Below are positions 52,344 through 61,533 of a stretch of 64,000 nt of DNA, piece after piece (positions within the stretch are counted from its first letter, which is position 1; each line of letters begins with the position of its first letter). This stretch comes from Polaribacter aestuariivivens (GTDB lineage Bacteria > Bacteroidota > Bacteroidia > Flavobacteriales > Flavobacteriaceae), in assembly GCF_005885675.1 (NCBI RefSeq), contig NZ_VANR01000002.1, forward strand, positions 186,001 to 250,000, written 5' to 3'. The translations under genes were made by a program, and so were the position numbers. The notes below the pieces were generated by a model, which saw nothing but the letters and a program-made list of their open reading frames with translations, was not told the origin of the DNA and did no database searches.

Positions 52344-52752
52344 CATAGAAAAATTAGTAGATAAATATTTAAATGCAGAAACTACTTTGCAAGAGGAAAC
52401 TACCTTAAAAAACTATTTTAAAGAAGGTGAAGTTGCGCCACATTTGCAAGAATATAGTTACATGTTTAATTATTTTACAAATGCAAAAGAAGAAACTTTT
52501 ACAAAAGCCATTAAGTTAGAACCTAAGAAATCTAAAAAGAAAAACTTTAAATGGTTATCTGTAGCAGCATCAGTAGTACTACTTTTTAGCGTATTTATTG
52601 GAAAACAAGAATACGATAGATACCAAGCTAAAAAAATATATGCACAAGTAAGCAAAGGTTTAGAGTTATTATCTACAAACTTAAAAAAAGGAGAAGAAGC
52701 AGTTGCCAATTTGTACATATATGAAAATACCGCAAAAAAAATATTAAAATAA
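52330..52752 (+). CDS. Probable anti-sigma factor, single-pass membrane protein
   Basis: 140 residues with a cytoplasmic N-terminus (MELANIEKLVDKYLNAETTLQEETTLKNYF, the zf-less anti-sigma-like helical pattern common in flavobacteria), one membrane helix near 77-92 (WLSVAASVVLLFSVFIG) and a periplasmic helical tail. It overlaps the sigma gene by 14 bases, which suggests translational coupling and stoichiometric production, as for anti-sigma factors. Confidence 0.75.
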   Translation: MELANIEKLVDKYLNAETTLQEETTLKNYFKEGEVAPHLQEYSYMFNYFTNAKEETFTKAIKLEPKKSKKKNFKWLSVAASVVLLFSVFIGKQEYDRYQAKKIYAQVSKGLELLSTNLKKGEEAVANLYIYENTAKKILK

Positions 52753-52793
52753 AACCAAGTAAAAATTAGTAAAACCAAGTAAAAACAGTAATT

Positions 52794-53312
52794 ATGAAAA
52801 AAATAATAATATTAATAGCGTTTATTGTTGCTCCGTTAGTAACAAACGCACAAAAAACATTTTTCGATTCGTTAGAAGATATAGAAGGTGTAGATATGGT
52901 AGTGCTTACCAAAGATGCCTTTCAACTTTTAAATAAATTCAAACCAAAAGACACTAAAAGTAATGAGGTTATGAAAGTATTTGAAATGATTAATGAATTA
53001 GAAGAATTCAAAATGTTTTCTACAAGTAATAATACTTTAGCATCTAAAATGGAAACAATGGCTGATGCTGCAATTAAAACGCACAAATTAACCGAGTTAA
53101 TGCGTATTAAAGAAGACAATTCTCGAATTAAAATTTACGTAAAAACAACCAAAAATAAAGATTACGTGAGTGAAGTTTTAATGTTTATTAAAGGAATGGA
53201 CAAAAAAACAAACGGAATGTCTGAAGCTATGATTGTTTCTTTAACAGGAAATATAGATATTAATAAAATGTCTGACTTAGCAGATACGTTTACTAAAGAA
53301 AAAAATAAATAA
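52794..53312 (+). CDS. DUF4252 protein
   Basis: 172-residue exported protein: signal peptide MKKIIILIAFIVAPLVTNA, then a DUF4252 domain (FDSLEDIEGVDMVVLTKDAFQLL, KMFSTSNNTLASKMETMADAAIKTHKLTELMRIKEDNSRIKIYVKTTKNKDYVSEVLMFIKG... in order). DUF4252 proteins are periplasmic or surface proteins of unknown role that often follow ECF sigma/anti-sigma pairs in Bacteroidota. A second copy lies downstream after a terminator. Confidence 0.88.
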   Translation: MKKIIILIAFIVAPLVTNAQKTFFDSLEDIEGVDMVVLTKDAFQLLNKFKPKDTKSNEVMKVFEMINELEEFKMFSTSNNTLASKMETMADAAIKTHKLTELMRIKEDNSRIKIYVKTTKNKDYVSEVLMFIKGMDKKTNGMSEAMIVSLTGNIDINKMSDLADTFTKEKNK

Positions 53313-53336
53313 TTATTTATTTTACAAGCATAAACA

Positions 53337-53378
53337 AAAACTTATAGTGCTTGAGATACAAACACTATAAGTTTTATA
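53337..53378 (+). terminator. Intrinsic terminator between the DUF4252 genes
   Basis: AAAACTTATAGTG (53337-53349) and CACTATAAGTTTT (53363-53375) form a perfect 13-bp stem with a 13-base loop. It lies only 12 bases before the next ATG, so it may tune expression of the second DUF4252 gene. Confidence 0.75.
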
Positions 53379-53389
53379 AAATTTATACA

Positions 53390-53929
53390 ATGAAAAAATT
53401 AACCACAATTTGTACACTATTTGTATTGGTTCTTTTTGCAAGTTCTTGTAAAAACGAAAAATCATTACAACAATATTTGGTAGATGTACCTCAAAAAGAA
53501 GGTTTTGTAAATGGAGACTTACCAATAAGCTCTTTATTAACAACCAAAACAGATGTTTCTGATGACGTAAAAGAAACACTTAAAAGCATTAAAAAAATTA
53601 ACGTAGCATATCTTTTAAAAACAGCAGATAATGATGCCGCTTACGAAAAGGAAAAAGCAACTTTAAAAAATATATTTTCTAGCGAAGACTATAAAACACT
53701 GATGTCTATGAAAATGAAAGGAATGAATATGAATGTATATTATACAGGAGATACAGATTCTTTAGACGAAGTAATTGTTTTTGGTTACGGAAAAAAAAGT
53801 GGAGTAGGAGTTGCAAGACTGTTGGGTGATAATATGAATCCTGCAAAAGTAATAGAAATGTTAAACAGTGTTAAGTTTGATGGTGATGAAGCAGCAATAA
53901 AACAATTTACAAACATGTTTAATCAATAA
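53390..53929 (+). CDS. DUF4252 lipoprotein, second copy
   Basis: 179 residues from the ATG at 53390; the longer in-frame start lies inside the hairpin. The signal peptide MKKLTTICTLFVLVLFASSC has a lipobox, so unlike its upstream paralogue this copy is lipid-anchored. The mature part (VPQKEGFVNGDLPISSLLTTKTDVSDDVKETLKSIKKINVAYLLK) fits DUF4252. The duplication with soluble and lipid-anchored versions suggests partner roles in one envelope process. Confidence 0.85.
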   Translation: MKKLTTICTLFVLVLFASSCKNEKSLQQYLVDVPQKEGFVNGDLPISSLLTTKTDVSDDVKETLKSIKKINVAYLLKTADNDAAYEKEKATLKNIFSSEDYKTLMSMKMKGMNMNVYYTGDTDSLDEVIVFGYGKKSGVGVARLLGDNMNPAKVIEMLNSVKFDGDEAAIKQFTNMFNQ

Positions 53930-53954
53930 ATTCAAAATTCAATCAACCAAAAAG

Positions 53955-53988
53955 CCTATAGTTTCATTTGAAATTATAGGTTTTTTTT
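53955..53988 (+). terminator. Intrinsic terminator of the sigma/DUF4252 locus
   Basis: CCTATAGTTTCA (53955-53966) pairs with TGAAATTATAGG (53969-53980) with one wobble, followed by eight T residues. Confidence 0.9.
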
Positions 53989-54071
53989 ATGAAACTTGGT
54001 ATACTTTTTGAATTTAACTGCTCATTAACAAGTTCTATCTTCATAATTACTATTTTTGAAGCTAGAAGAAA

Positions 54072-56522
54072 ATGTCACTTATGAAGATTAAAAACCTAAT
54101 CCTAATTTTTATTTTAGCAATAAATACTATTGGATTTGCTCAAAATAATTCTACTTATAAACCAGAAAGAGAAAAAATTTTCGATTTAATTCATACCAAA
54201 TTAAAAGTAAATTTAAATTTTGAAAACAAAGAATTAAATGGAGAAGCTTGGGTAACACTAAAACCTCATTTTTACAGCACAAACAAATTGATTTTAGATG
54301 CCAAAGCAATGCTAATTCATCAGGTAACATTAAACAATCAAAAATTAGAATTCACCAATGACGATTTTCAATTAGACATAAATTTACCTAAAAGCTACTC
54401 TAAAAACGAAGAATTTACAATTTACATCAACTATACAGCACGTCCTGAAAAAGTAAAAGACAAAATAACAAACACAATATCTGCAGACAAAGGTTTGTAT
54501 TTTATAAACCCAAAAGGAATAGATAAAAACAAACCTACCCAAGTTTGGACTCAAGGTGAAACAGAAGGAAGTAGCTGTTGGTTTCCAACAATTGATGCTC
54601 CAAATCAAAAAACTTCGCAAGAAATTTATATTACTGTCCCAAACAAATACAAAACCCTTTCTAATGGCCTATTAATAAGTCAAACAGAAAAAGGAAATAA
54701 CAGAACAGATTACTGGAAATTAGATAAAAAACACGCACCTTACTTATTCTTTTTAAGTGTTGGCGAATTTGAAATCGTAGAAGACACCTATAAAAATATT
54801 CCAGTAAATTATTACGTAGAAAAAGAATACGAAAAATACGCAAAAGATATTTTTGGTAATACACCAGAAATGATACAGTTTTTTTCAGATAAATTAGGTG
54901 TAGATTTTCCTTGGAGCAAATACAGCCAAATAGTAGTAAGAGATTATGTTTCTGGAGCCATGGAAAATACAACAGCAGTAGTTCATGGCGAACAAGCTTA
55001 TCAAAAACCAGGGCAATTAATAGACGAAAATATACATGAAAACACAATTGCGCACGAATTATTTCATCATTGGTTTGGTAATTTAGTAACCTCAGAAAGT
55101 TGGAGCAACTTAGCTTTAAACGAATCTTTTGCAAACTATAGCGAATATCTTTGGAGAGAACACAAATACGGAAAAGACGATGTAGAAATGTACATGTTCG
55201 AAAATAAAAAACTGTATTTAGAAAGTGGAAGTGAAGACAAAAGTTTAATTCGTTTTAATTATACAGATAAAGAAGAAATGTTTGATTTGGTAAGCTACAA
55301 TAAAGGTGGTGCCATTTTACACATGCTTAGAAATTATTTAGGTGACGAAGCTTTTTTTACAGGTTTAAAAACATATTTAACCAAATATAAATACCAAAGT
55401 GCAGAAGCACATCAATTAAGATTGGTTTTTGAAGAAATCACAGGAAAAGATTTAAACTGGTTTTTTAATCAATATTTTTTTGGAACAGGACATCCAAAAA
55501 TCAGTATTTCTTACGATTACAATATGTTAAGAAAAACAGTAACCGTAAACATATTACAATTACAATCAGAAACATTTCAATTTCCTTTTGCCATAGACAT
55601 TTTTGAAGGATCTAAAAGAACCAGACACAACGTTTTTGTAGATGGTAATGATGCTTCATTTACATTTCCATTCAACAAGCAACCAACTTTAATTCAAGTA
55701 AATGCAGATGGTGTTGTATTATGTGAAATAGAAGAAAACAAAGTTTTAAGCGATTATATTTTTCAATTAAAAAATGCACAATTATTTGCCCATAGAAGAG
55801 AAGCATTGTTAGAAGTTGCAAAAAAACAAGAAGAAAAAGATGCATTTAATGCAGTTGTAAATGCTATGGATGATAGTGCTTATAAAATTAGAGTTTTAGC
55901 ATTAGAAAAGGTAGACTTGATAAATAAATTTGCGAAGAAAACTGCCATCGAAAAAATTAAACAAATTGCAAATTCCGATAAAAAAACGTTAGTTCAAGCT
56001 GCAGCTATAGAAACGCTAGGTAAGTTAATAGACCCTGAATTAAAATCCATATTTGTGCAAGCTTTAGAAAGTAAATCATATGCAGTTTTAGGTAAAGCTT
56101 TGGTTGCATTGTATTATGTAGATAAAAATTTAGCAATAAAAAAATCGAAAGAATTACCAGACGAAGTTCGTAAAATTTTAGCAACACCTTTAACACAAAT
56201 ATTCATAGCGTCTAATGATGATTCAGAATTACCATTTATTGCCAAAAGTGTTGTTTCTGGAATGTTTTTAGTGGGAGATGATGATACAAAAGCATTGTAT
56301 AAAAAAGCTTTTGATAAAATATCAAAAAGTAATGATACCAAGGCTATTCAAAATTTGGTAGAAGATATGGTTGTAAAAGGAAACCAATATAAAAGTTTTA
56401 ATTTTGATAAAGTGGTAATTAATTTGATGAGAACCATGATTCAAGATCAAGAAAAAAGCACAAATACTAATAAAGAGCGTAACATTGCTATTATTAAAGA
56501 ATCTATGTTAGGTATTTTATAA
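54072..56522 (+). CDS. M1 family metallopeptidase (aminopeptidase N-like)
   Basis: 816-residue zinc aminopeptidase. A signal peptide (from MKIKNLILIFILAINTIGFAQ; the gene may start at M1 or M4) leads to the periplasm. The exopeptidase motif GAMEN is at residues 295-299 and the zinc site HELFHH at 328-333 with the downstream Glu in LALNESFANYSEY. The C-terminal third (about 570-800) is all-helical with HEAT-like repeats (KKQEEKDAFNAVVNAMDD, QAAAIETLGKLIDPELK). It is a single-gene unit between terminators. Confidence 0.94.
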   Translation: MSLMKIKNLILIFILAINTIGFAQNNSTYKPEREKIFDLIHTKLKVNLNFENKELNGEAWVTLKPHFYSTNKLILDAKAMLIHQVTLNNQKLEFTNDDFQLDINLPKSYSKNEEFTIYINYTARPEKVKDKITNTISADKGLYFINPKGIDKNKPTQVWTQGETEGSSCWFPTIDAPNQKTSQEIYITVPNKYKTLSNGLLISQTEKGNNRTDYWKLDKKHAPYLFFLSVGEFEIVEDTYKNIPVNYYVEKEYEKYAKDIFGNTPEMIQFFSDKLGVDFPWSKYSQIVVRDYVSGAMENTTAVVHGEQAYQKPGQLIDENIHENTIAHELFHHWFGNLVTSESWSNLALNESFANYSEYLWREHKYGKDDVEMYMFENKKLYLESGSEDKSLIRFNYTDKEEMFDLVSYNKGGAILHMLRNYLGDEAFFTGLKTYLTKYKYQSAEAHQLRLVFEEITGKDLNWFFNQYFFGTGHPKISISYDYNMLRKTVTVNILQLQSETFQFPFAIDIFEGSKRTRHNVFVDGNDASFTFPFNKQPTLIQVNADGVVLCEIEENKVLSDYIFQLKNAQLFAHRREALLEVAKKQEEKDAFNAVVNAMDDSAYKIRVLALEKVDLINKFAKKTAIEKIKQIANSDKKTLVQAAAIETLGKLIDPELKSIFVQALESKSYAVLGKALVALYYVDKNLAIKKSKELPDEVRKILATPLTQIFIASNDDSELPFIAKSVVSGMFLVGDDDTKALYKKAFDKISKSNDTKAIQNLVEDMVVKGNQYKSFNFDKVVINLMRTMIQDQEKSTNTNKERNIAIIKESMLGIL

Positions 56523-56745
56523 TCCATTAAAGTGGTTCACTAAGGTATTTGTACATTCACTATTTTTCTTTTAATTCTTTTTCTATTGTCGATTTCAGTA
56601 GTTTCCACACTTTTTAATACTTAGCCAAGTAAGTTTTTTTTATAAGAAAATCAATAAATCAAAGTATCTACAAAATCAATAAAAATTTAACAAATCAATA
56701 AAAATTGATAAATTTTAATTTTCACAATTATTTTAAAGATAAGTA

Positions 56746-56777
56746 TTGGTTTTTACAGAATAAATTTTAGATATTTG
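56746..56777 (+). promoter_or_regulatory. his: Probable his operon promoter
   Basis: TTG at 56746-56748, a 21-base spacer and GATATTTG (56770-56777), 7 of 8 matching TAnnTTTG. The expected start, near 56783, is 14 bases before the leader peptide ATG. Confidence 0.5.
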
Positions 56778-56796
56778 CAATAACAAAAAAAAAGAC

Positions 56797-56853
56797 ATGA
56801 ACTTTATTCAATCACATCATCATCATTTTTACAATTGCAATCAAGCGATTTAA
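56797..56853 (+). CDS. hisL: his operon leader peptide (four consecutive His codons)
   Basis: 18-codon frame reading MNFIQSHHHHFYNCNQAI, with CAT four times in a row, between the promoter and an attenuator. Leader peptides rich in the regulated amino acid let ribosome stalling choose between antiterminator and terminator. When His-tRNA is scarce, stalling at the CAT run leaves TCAAGCG (56841-56847) free to pair with CGTTTGA (56889-56895) in the terminator's 5' arm. With ample histidine the ribosome covers that segment and the terminator forms. The peptide itself has no further role. Confidence 0.85.
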   Translation: MNFIQSHHHHFYNCNQAI

Positions 56854-56883
56854 AAATGTATTGAATAAAATCAACATATTTAT

Positions 56884-56917
56884 AAACCCGTTTGAGCAAA
56901 TCAAACGGGTTTTTATT
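56884..56917 (+). terminator. his attenuator terminator
   Basis: AAACCCGTTTGA (56884-56895) and TCAAACGGGTTT (56901-56912) form a perfect 12-bp stem with loop GCAAA, followed by a T-rich tract. A downstream segment, ATTTGCTCAA (56926-56935), complements 56892-56901 and could also compete with the hairpin. hisG starts 36 bases later. Confidence 0.9.
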
Positions 56918-56952
56918 TAAACCATATTTGCTCAAGCATAAAAAATAAAAAA

Positions 56953-57810
56953 ATGAGTAACTTAAGAATAGCAGTACAAAAATCAGGAAGATTAAATGAA
57001 GATTCTATGAATATCTTAAAAGATATAGGAATTTCTATTGATAATGGTAAAGATCAACTCAAAGCTGCTGCAAGAAATTTTCCTGTAGAAGTTTTTTACT
57101 TGAGAAATGGTGATATTCCTCAATATTTAAGAGATGGAGTAGTAGATGCAGCCATTATTGGCGAAAATGTTTTGATAGAAAAAGGAAACGATTTAAACTT
57201 TGTAGAACGTTTAGGCTTCTCTAAATGTAAAGTTTCAATTGCAGTTCCAAAAGAATCTAAAGCAAATTCTTTAAAAGATTTAGATGGTAAAAGAATTGCG
57301 ACTTCTTACCCAGAAACAGTAAAAAAATATTTGAAAGAATACAATTTAGACGCACAATTACACATAATTAATGGATCTGTAGAAATTGCACCAAACATTG
57401 GTTTGGCAGACGGAATTTGTGATATTGTTTCCAGTGGAAGCACCTTATTTAAAAACGGATTAAAAGAAATTGAGGTTTTGTTAAAATCGGAAGCAGTTTT
57501 AGCAGTTTCACCAAAAATTTCTAAAGAAAGACAAGCTATTTTACAAAAAATTCAGTTCAGAATTCAATCTGTTTTAAAAGGAAGAGATTCTAAATATGTT
57601 TTATTAAATGCACCAAATGAAAAACTCGAAGGTATCTTAAAACTATTACCAGGAATGAGAAGTCCAACTGTATTACCTTTGGCAGAAAAAGGTTGGAGCT
57701 CAGTACATACAGTAATCAGTAAAAATAAATTTTGGGATATTATTGAAGACTTAAAAGCAAATGGAGCAGAAGGTATTTTAGTGTGTCCTATTGAAAAAAT
57801 GGTACTTTAA
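56953..57810 (+). CDS. hisG: ATP phosphoribosyltransferase, long form
   Basis: First enzyme of histidine synthesis, joining ATP and PRPP. At 285 residues it is the long (HisG_L) form with the C-terminal regulatory domain (SPTVLPLAEKGWSSVHTVISKNKFWDIIEDLKANGAEGILVCPIEKM) that binds histidine for feedback inhibition. The catalytic part shows LRIAVQKSGRLNEDSM, DAAIIGENVLIEKG and the PRPP loop DIVSSGSTLFKNGL. First structural gene of the attenuated operon. Confidence 0.96.
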   Translation: MSNLRIAVQKSGRLNEDSMNILKDIGISIDNGKDQLKAAARNFPVEVFYLRNGDIPQYLRDGVVDAAIIGENVLIEKGNDLNFVERLGFSKCKVSIAVPKESKANSLKDLDGKRIATSYPETVKKYLKEYNLDAQLHIINGSVEIAPNIGLADGICDIVSSGSTLFKNGLKEIEVLLKSEAVLAVSPKISKERQAILQKIQFRIQSVLKGRDSKYVLLNAPNEKLEGILKLLPGMRSPTVLPLAEKGWSSVHTVISKNKFWDIIEDLKANGAEGILVCPIEKMVL

Positions 57811-57830
57811 TTCAATAAAATAAATGGTTT

Positions 57831-57912
57831 TTGGGCGTTTTAACGGGCTTTACATTATATCTTTTTGCCGAAAAAGCAAAAAGGATGTCATTTCAATCCC
57901 TAACGCAATTGC
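57831..57912 (+). repeat. Dispersed intergenic hairpin repeat, divergent copy 3
   Basis: TTGGGCG, then GCTTTACATTATATCTTTTT, a hairpin (CTTTTTGC 57861-57868 with GCAAAAAG 57876-57883), GGATGTCATTTCAATCCCTAACGC. Layout and several blocks (GCTTT.CATTA..TC..TTTTT and ATGTCA.TTCAATC) match copies 1 and 2. It sits inside the his operon between hisG and hisD. Confidence 0.7.
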
Positions 57913-57933
57913 AAGTTTATAAGAAAATAGAAA

Positions 57934-59220
57934 ATGAAAATAATTAACAATCCATTAAAAAAAGATTGGAATCAAATTTTACAAAGACCTACAAAAACAG
58001 TAAATGATATTGAGGGTACTGTAAATCAAGTTTTTTTAGAAGTACAAAAAGAGGGTGATAAAGCCATTGCAAAATACACTCAAAAGTTTGATGTTGTTTC
58101 TTTAACAACAAACATTGTATCAAAAGAAGAAATTAACCAAGCAATTGCATCAGTTTCCAATGAGTTAAAAGAGGCAATAATTGTCGCTCAAAAAAATATA
58201 ACCGTTTTTCATAATGCACAAAAAACTACTAAAGTAAGCGTAGAAACCTCAAAAGGAGTTTCTTGTTGGCAAGAAAAAAGACCCATTCAAAAAGTTGGCT
58301 TATACATTCCTGGAGGAACTGCACCTTTATTCTCAACAGTTTTAATGTTGGCAATTCCTGCTCAAATAGCAGGTTGCAAAGAAATTGTATTGTGTTCTCC
58401 ACCAAATAAAGAAGGAAAAATTCACCCTGCAATTTTGTATGCTGCAAATTTATGTGGCGTTACAAAAATCGTCAAAGTTGGCGGAATTCAAGCCATTGCA
58501 GGATTAACTTTCGGAACAGAAACCATTCCACAAGTTTATAAAATATTTGGTCCAGGAAATCAATTTGTAACAGTTGCAAAACAACTTTCAACAAAATACG
58601 GAGTTGCTATTGATATGCCTGCAGGACCAAGCGAATTGTTAGTAGTTGCAGATGATACCGCAAATGCAAGTTACGTAGCTTCAGATTTATTAAGTCAGGC
58701 AGAACATGGTGCAGATAGTCAAGTGATTTTAGTTTCAACTTCAAAAGATTTTATCAATCAAGTTACAACAGAAGTACAAAAACAAATTAAAGATTTACCA
58801 AGAAGAGAAACTGCTCAAAAGGCGATAGATAATTCAAAATCAATTTTTGTAGAAAATGATACAATTGCATTAGACTTGATAAATCAATATGGTCCAGAGC
58901 ATTTTATTGTTTGTACAAAAAATAATGATTTTTATGTAGATAATATTGAAAATGCAGGCTCTGTATTTATCGGGAATTACACTCCAGAAAGTGCAGGAGA
59001 TTATGCTTCAGGAACGAATCATACATTACCTACAAACGGATTTTCCAAAGCATATTCTGGTGTAAATTTAGATAGTTTTACAAAAAGTATTACTTTTCAA
59101 AAAATAACTGAAGAAGGAATTTTAAATATCGGTAATTCAATAGAGTTAATGGCTGATGCAGAAGGTTTACAAGCACACAAAAATGCTGTAACAATTCGTT
59201 TAAAAGATTTGAAAAATTAA
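57934..59220 (+). CDS. hisD: Histidinol dehydrogenase
   Basis: 428-residue zinc enzyme oxidising histidinol to histidine in two NAD-dependent steps. Signature: IFGPGNQFVTVAKQLSTKYGVAIDMPAGPSE, then LLSQAEHGADSQVIL with zinc ligand Gln/His, and YGPEHFIVC and DYASGTNHTLPTNGFSKAYSG near the end. Lys- and Pro-rich KRPIQKVGLYIPGGTAPLFS is the nucleotide region. Its start lies 123 bases after hisG, the gap holding the dispersed repeat. Confidence 0.97.
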   Translation: MKIINNPLKKDWNQILQRPTKTVNDIEGTVNQVFLEVQKEGDKAIAKYTQKFDVVSLTTNIVSKEEINQAIASVSNELKEAIIVAQKNITVFHNAQKTTKVSVETSKGVSCWQEKRPIQKVGLYIPGGTAPLFSTVLMLAIPAQIAGCKEIVLCSPPNKEGKIHPAILYAANLCGVTKIVKVGGIQAIAGLTFGTETIPQVYKIFGPGNQFVTVAKQLSTKYGVAIDMPAGPSELLVVADDTANASYVASDLLSQAEHGADSQVILVSTSKDFINQVTTEVQKQIKDLPRRETAQKAIDNSKSIFVENDTIALDLINQYGPEHFIVCTKNNDFYVDNIENAGSVFIGNYTPESAGDYASGTNHTLPTNGFSKAYSGVNLDSFTKSITFQKITEEGILNIGNSIELMADAEGLQAHKNAVTIRLKDLKN

Positions 59221-59254
59221 TGTAACACAAAAAGAAAAAACAAGTCTTTTAAGT

Positions 59255-60310
59255 ATGAAATCAACCTTCAATATAAATAATTTAGTAAGACAAAATATTA
59301 AGAATATTACACCTTACTCTTCAGCAAGAGATGAATACAAAGATATTTCATCAGACCAAATGATTTTTTTAGATGCCAATGAAAACCCTTTCGAAAACGG
59401 TGTAAATAGGTATCCAGATCCTCAGCAATTGAGTGTCAAAAAAATCTTATCAAAATGTAAAAAAATCAATGAGAAACACATTCTTTTAGGCAATGGAAGT
59501 GATGAAGTTTTAGATTTAATTTTTAGAGCTTTTTGTGAACCAAAAGAAGATAATGTAATTACATTACCACCAACTTATGGTATGTATTCGGTTTTGGCAA
59601 ATATTAATAATATCGAAAACCGAAAAATTTTATTAAATGAAAATTTTCAACCTAAAGTTGAAAAAATATTAAATACAGTTGATAGTCATACAAAAATTAT
59701 ATTTTTATGCTCACCTAACAATCCTACAGGCAATAGTTTTTCTGAAGCGATTATTGATGAGTTATTAAATAAATTTAGTGGCTTAGTGGTTTTAGATGAA
59801 GCATATATCGATTTTTCAGAGCAAGAAAGTTGGTTGAAAAAAATTAAAAATTATCCAAATTTAATCATAACACAAACATTATCTAAAGCTTATGGTTTAG
59901 CAGGAATTAGATTGGGTGTTTGTTATGCATCAGAAAATATTATTAAAATTTTAAACAACATAAAACCTCCATATAACGTAAACGAATTAACACAGCAAAA
60001 AGCTTTAGAGCGTTTAAAAAATTATGAAGATGTTAAAAATGAAATTTCACAACTTATTAGCGAAAGAAAGCGTTTAAAAAATGAATTAGAGTGTTGTGTA
60101 AATTATATAGAAAAAGTATATCCTTCTGATGGTAATTTCCTGTTAATTAAAGTTGATGATGCTAACAAACGTTACAATCAGTTGTTAGAATATGGAGTAG
60201 TAATTAGAAACAGAACAACACAACCTTTATGTGAAAACTGTTTAAGAATTAGTGTTGGTATTTTAGAAGAAAATTTAAAATTGATTCGTGCTTTAAAAGC
60301 GATTCAGTAA
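59255..60310 (+). CDS. hisC: Histidinol-phosphate aminotransferase
   Basis: 351-residue class I/II PLP aminotransferase acting on imidazole-acetol phosphate. Motifs: DANENPFENGVNRYPDPQ, LGNGSDEVLDLIFRAFCEP, FLCSPNNPTGNSF, VVLDEAYIDFSE, the PLP lysine in QTLSKAYGLAGIRLG and the C-terminal Arg in NCLRISVG. It follows hisD by 34 bases and precedes hisB by 9. Confidence 0.96.
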   Translation: MKSTFNINNLVRQNIKNITPYSSARDEYKDISSDQMIFLDANENPFENGVNRYPDPQQLSVKKILSKCKKINEKHILLGNGSDEVLDLIFRAFCEPKEDNVITLPPTYGMYSVLANINNIENRKILLNENFQPKVEKILNTVDSHTKIIFLCSPNNPTGNSFSEAIIDELLNKFSGLVVLDEAYIDFSEQESWLKKIKNYPNLIITQTLSKAYGLAGIRLGVCYASENIIKILNNIKPPYNVNELTQQKALERLKNYEDVKNEISQLISERKRLKNELECCVNYIEKVYPSDGNFLLIKVDDANKRYNQLLEYGVVIRNRTTQPLCENCLRISVGILEENLKLIRALKAIQ

Positions 60311-60319
60311 CATATAAAA

Positions 60320-61459
60320 ATGAGCAAAAAAGTATTATTTATAGACAGAGATGGCACTTTGGTGTTAGAACCACCTGTTGATTATCAATTAGACAGTTTA
60401 GAAAAGTTAGAATATTATCCAAAAGTATTTCAATACATGGCAAAAATTGCCAAAGAATTGGACTACGAATTGGTAATGGTAACCAATCAAGATGGTTTGG
60501 GTACAGATTCTTTTCCAGAAGATACTTTTTGGCCTGCTCAAAATAAAATTATTGCTGCTTTTGAAAAAGAAGGTGTAGTTTTTTCTGAAGTTTGTATAGA
60601 TAAAACCTTTCCTCATGAAAATGCTGAAACACGTAAACCAAGAACAGGTTTATTAACCAAATACTTTTCTGAGGAGTATGATTTAGAAAATTCGTTTGTT
60701 TTGGGTGATAGAATTACGGACATGGAATTGGCTAAAAACCTTGGTGCTAAAGGAATTTATTTATCTGAAAATCCAGAATTAGGTTCAGATGAAATTGAAG
60801 CTGACAAACAAGAAATTTTAGATTGTATTGCATTAACATCTACAGATTGGCAGAACATTTACGAATTTTTAAAACTAAAAGATAGAGTAGCTGAAATTAC
60901 CAGAAACACCAATGAAACTAAAATTTACATCAAACTAAATTTAGATGGTTCTGGTAAAAATGAGATTGATACTGGTTTAAAATTCTTCGATCACATGTTA
61001 GATCAAATTGGTAGACATGGAAATATGGATTTGACCATAAAAGTAGATGGCGATTTAGAAGTTGATGAACACCATACTATAGAAGATACCATGATTGCTT
61101 TTGGTGAATTATTCAACAAAGCTTTAGGTAATAAATTAGGGATTGAAAGATATGGGTTTTGTTTACCAATGGACGATTGTTTAGCTCAAGTTGCTGTTGA
61201 TTTTGGAGGTAGAAATTGGTTAGAATGGAATGCAGAGTTTAAAAGAGAAAAAATCGGTGATATGCCAACAGAAATGTTTTATCACTTATTTAAATCGTTT
61301 ACAGATGGTGCAAAATGCAACTTAAACATTAAGGCAGAAGGTACCAATGAACACCATAAAATCGAAGGCATTTTTAAAGCATTTGCAAAAGCAATGAAAA
61401 TGGCAGTAAAAAGAGATGCTAATAAAATGTTTTTACCATCAACAAAAGGAATGTTATAA
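60320..61459 (+). CDS. hisB: Bifunctional histidinol-phosphatase / imidazoleglycerol-phosphate dehydratase
   Basis: 379-residue fusion catalysing steps 6 and 8 of histidine synthesis. The N-terminal HAD phosphatase (residues 1-~170) has [21 protein letters not shown] and [14 protein letters not shown]. Of the usual Cys-rich zinc loop only parts are evident ([17 protein letters not shown]). The C-terminal IGPD domain has [43 protein letters not shown] and [18 protein letters not shown], with the His pairs that bind Mn. The fusion matches E. coli HisB in layout. Confidence 0.96.
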   Translation: MSKKVLFIDRDGTLVLEPPVDYQLDSLEKLEYYPKVFQYMAKIAKELDYELVMVTNQDGLGTDSFPEDTFWPAQNKIIAAFEKEGVVFSEVCIDKTFPHENAETRKPRTGLLTKYFSEEYDLENSFVLGDRITDMELAKNLGAKGIYLSENPELGSDEIEADKQEILDCIALTSTDWQNIYEFLKLKDRVAEITRNTNETKIYIKLNLDGSGKNEIDTGLKFFDHMLDQIGRHGNMDLTIKVDGDLEVDEHHTIEDTMIAFGELFNKALGNKLGIERYGFCLPMDDCLAQVAVDFGGRNWLEWNAEFKREKIGDMPTEMFYHLFKSFTDGAKCNLNIKAEGTNEHHKIEGIFKAFAKAMKMAVKRDANKMFLPSTKGML

Positions 61460-61465
61460 CTAGTT

Positions 61466-61532
61466 GTTAGTTTATGATTTTTGGTTGATAATAAAACCAA
61501 GAACCAAACAACCAACAACCAACAACCAAACT
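61466..61532. repeat. Palindromic G/T-rich to A/C-rich spacer, hisB-hisH
   Basis: The spacer is G/T-rich in its first half (GTTGTTAG, TTTTTGGTTG) and A/C-rich in its second (AACCAA..., CCAACAA three times), so the halves can fold on each other. CCAACAA units recur before hisF. Confidence 0.6.
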
Positions 61533-61533
61533 A

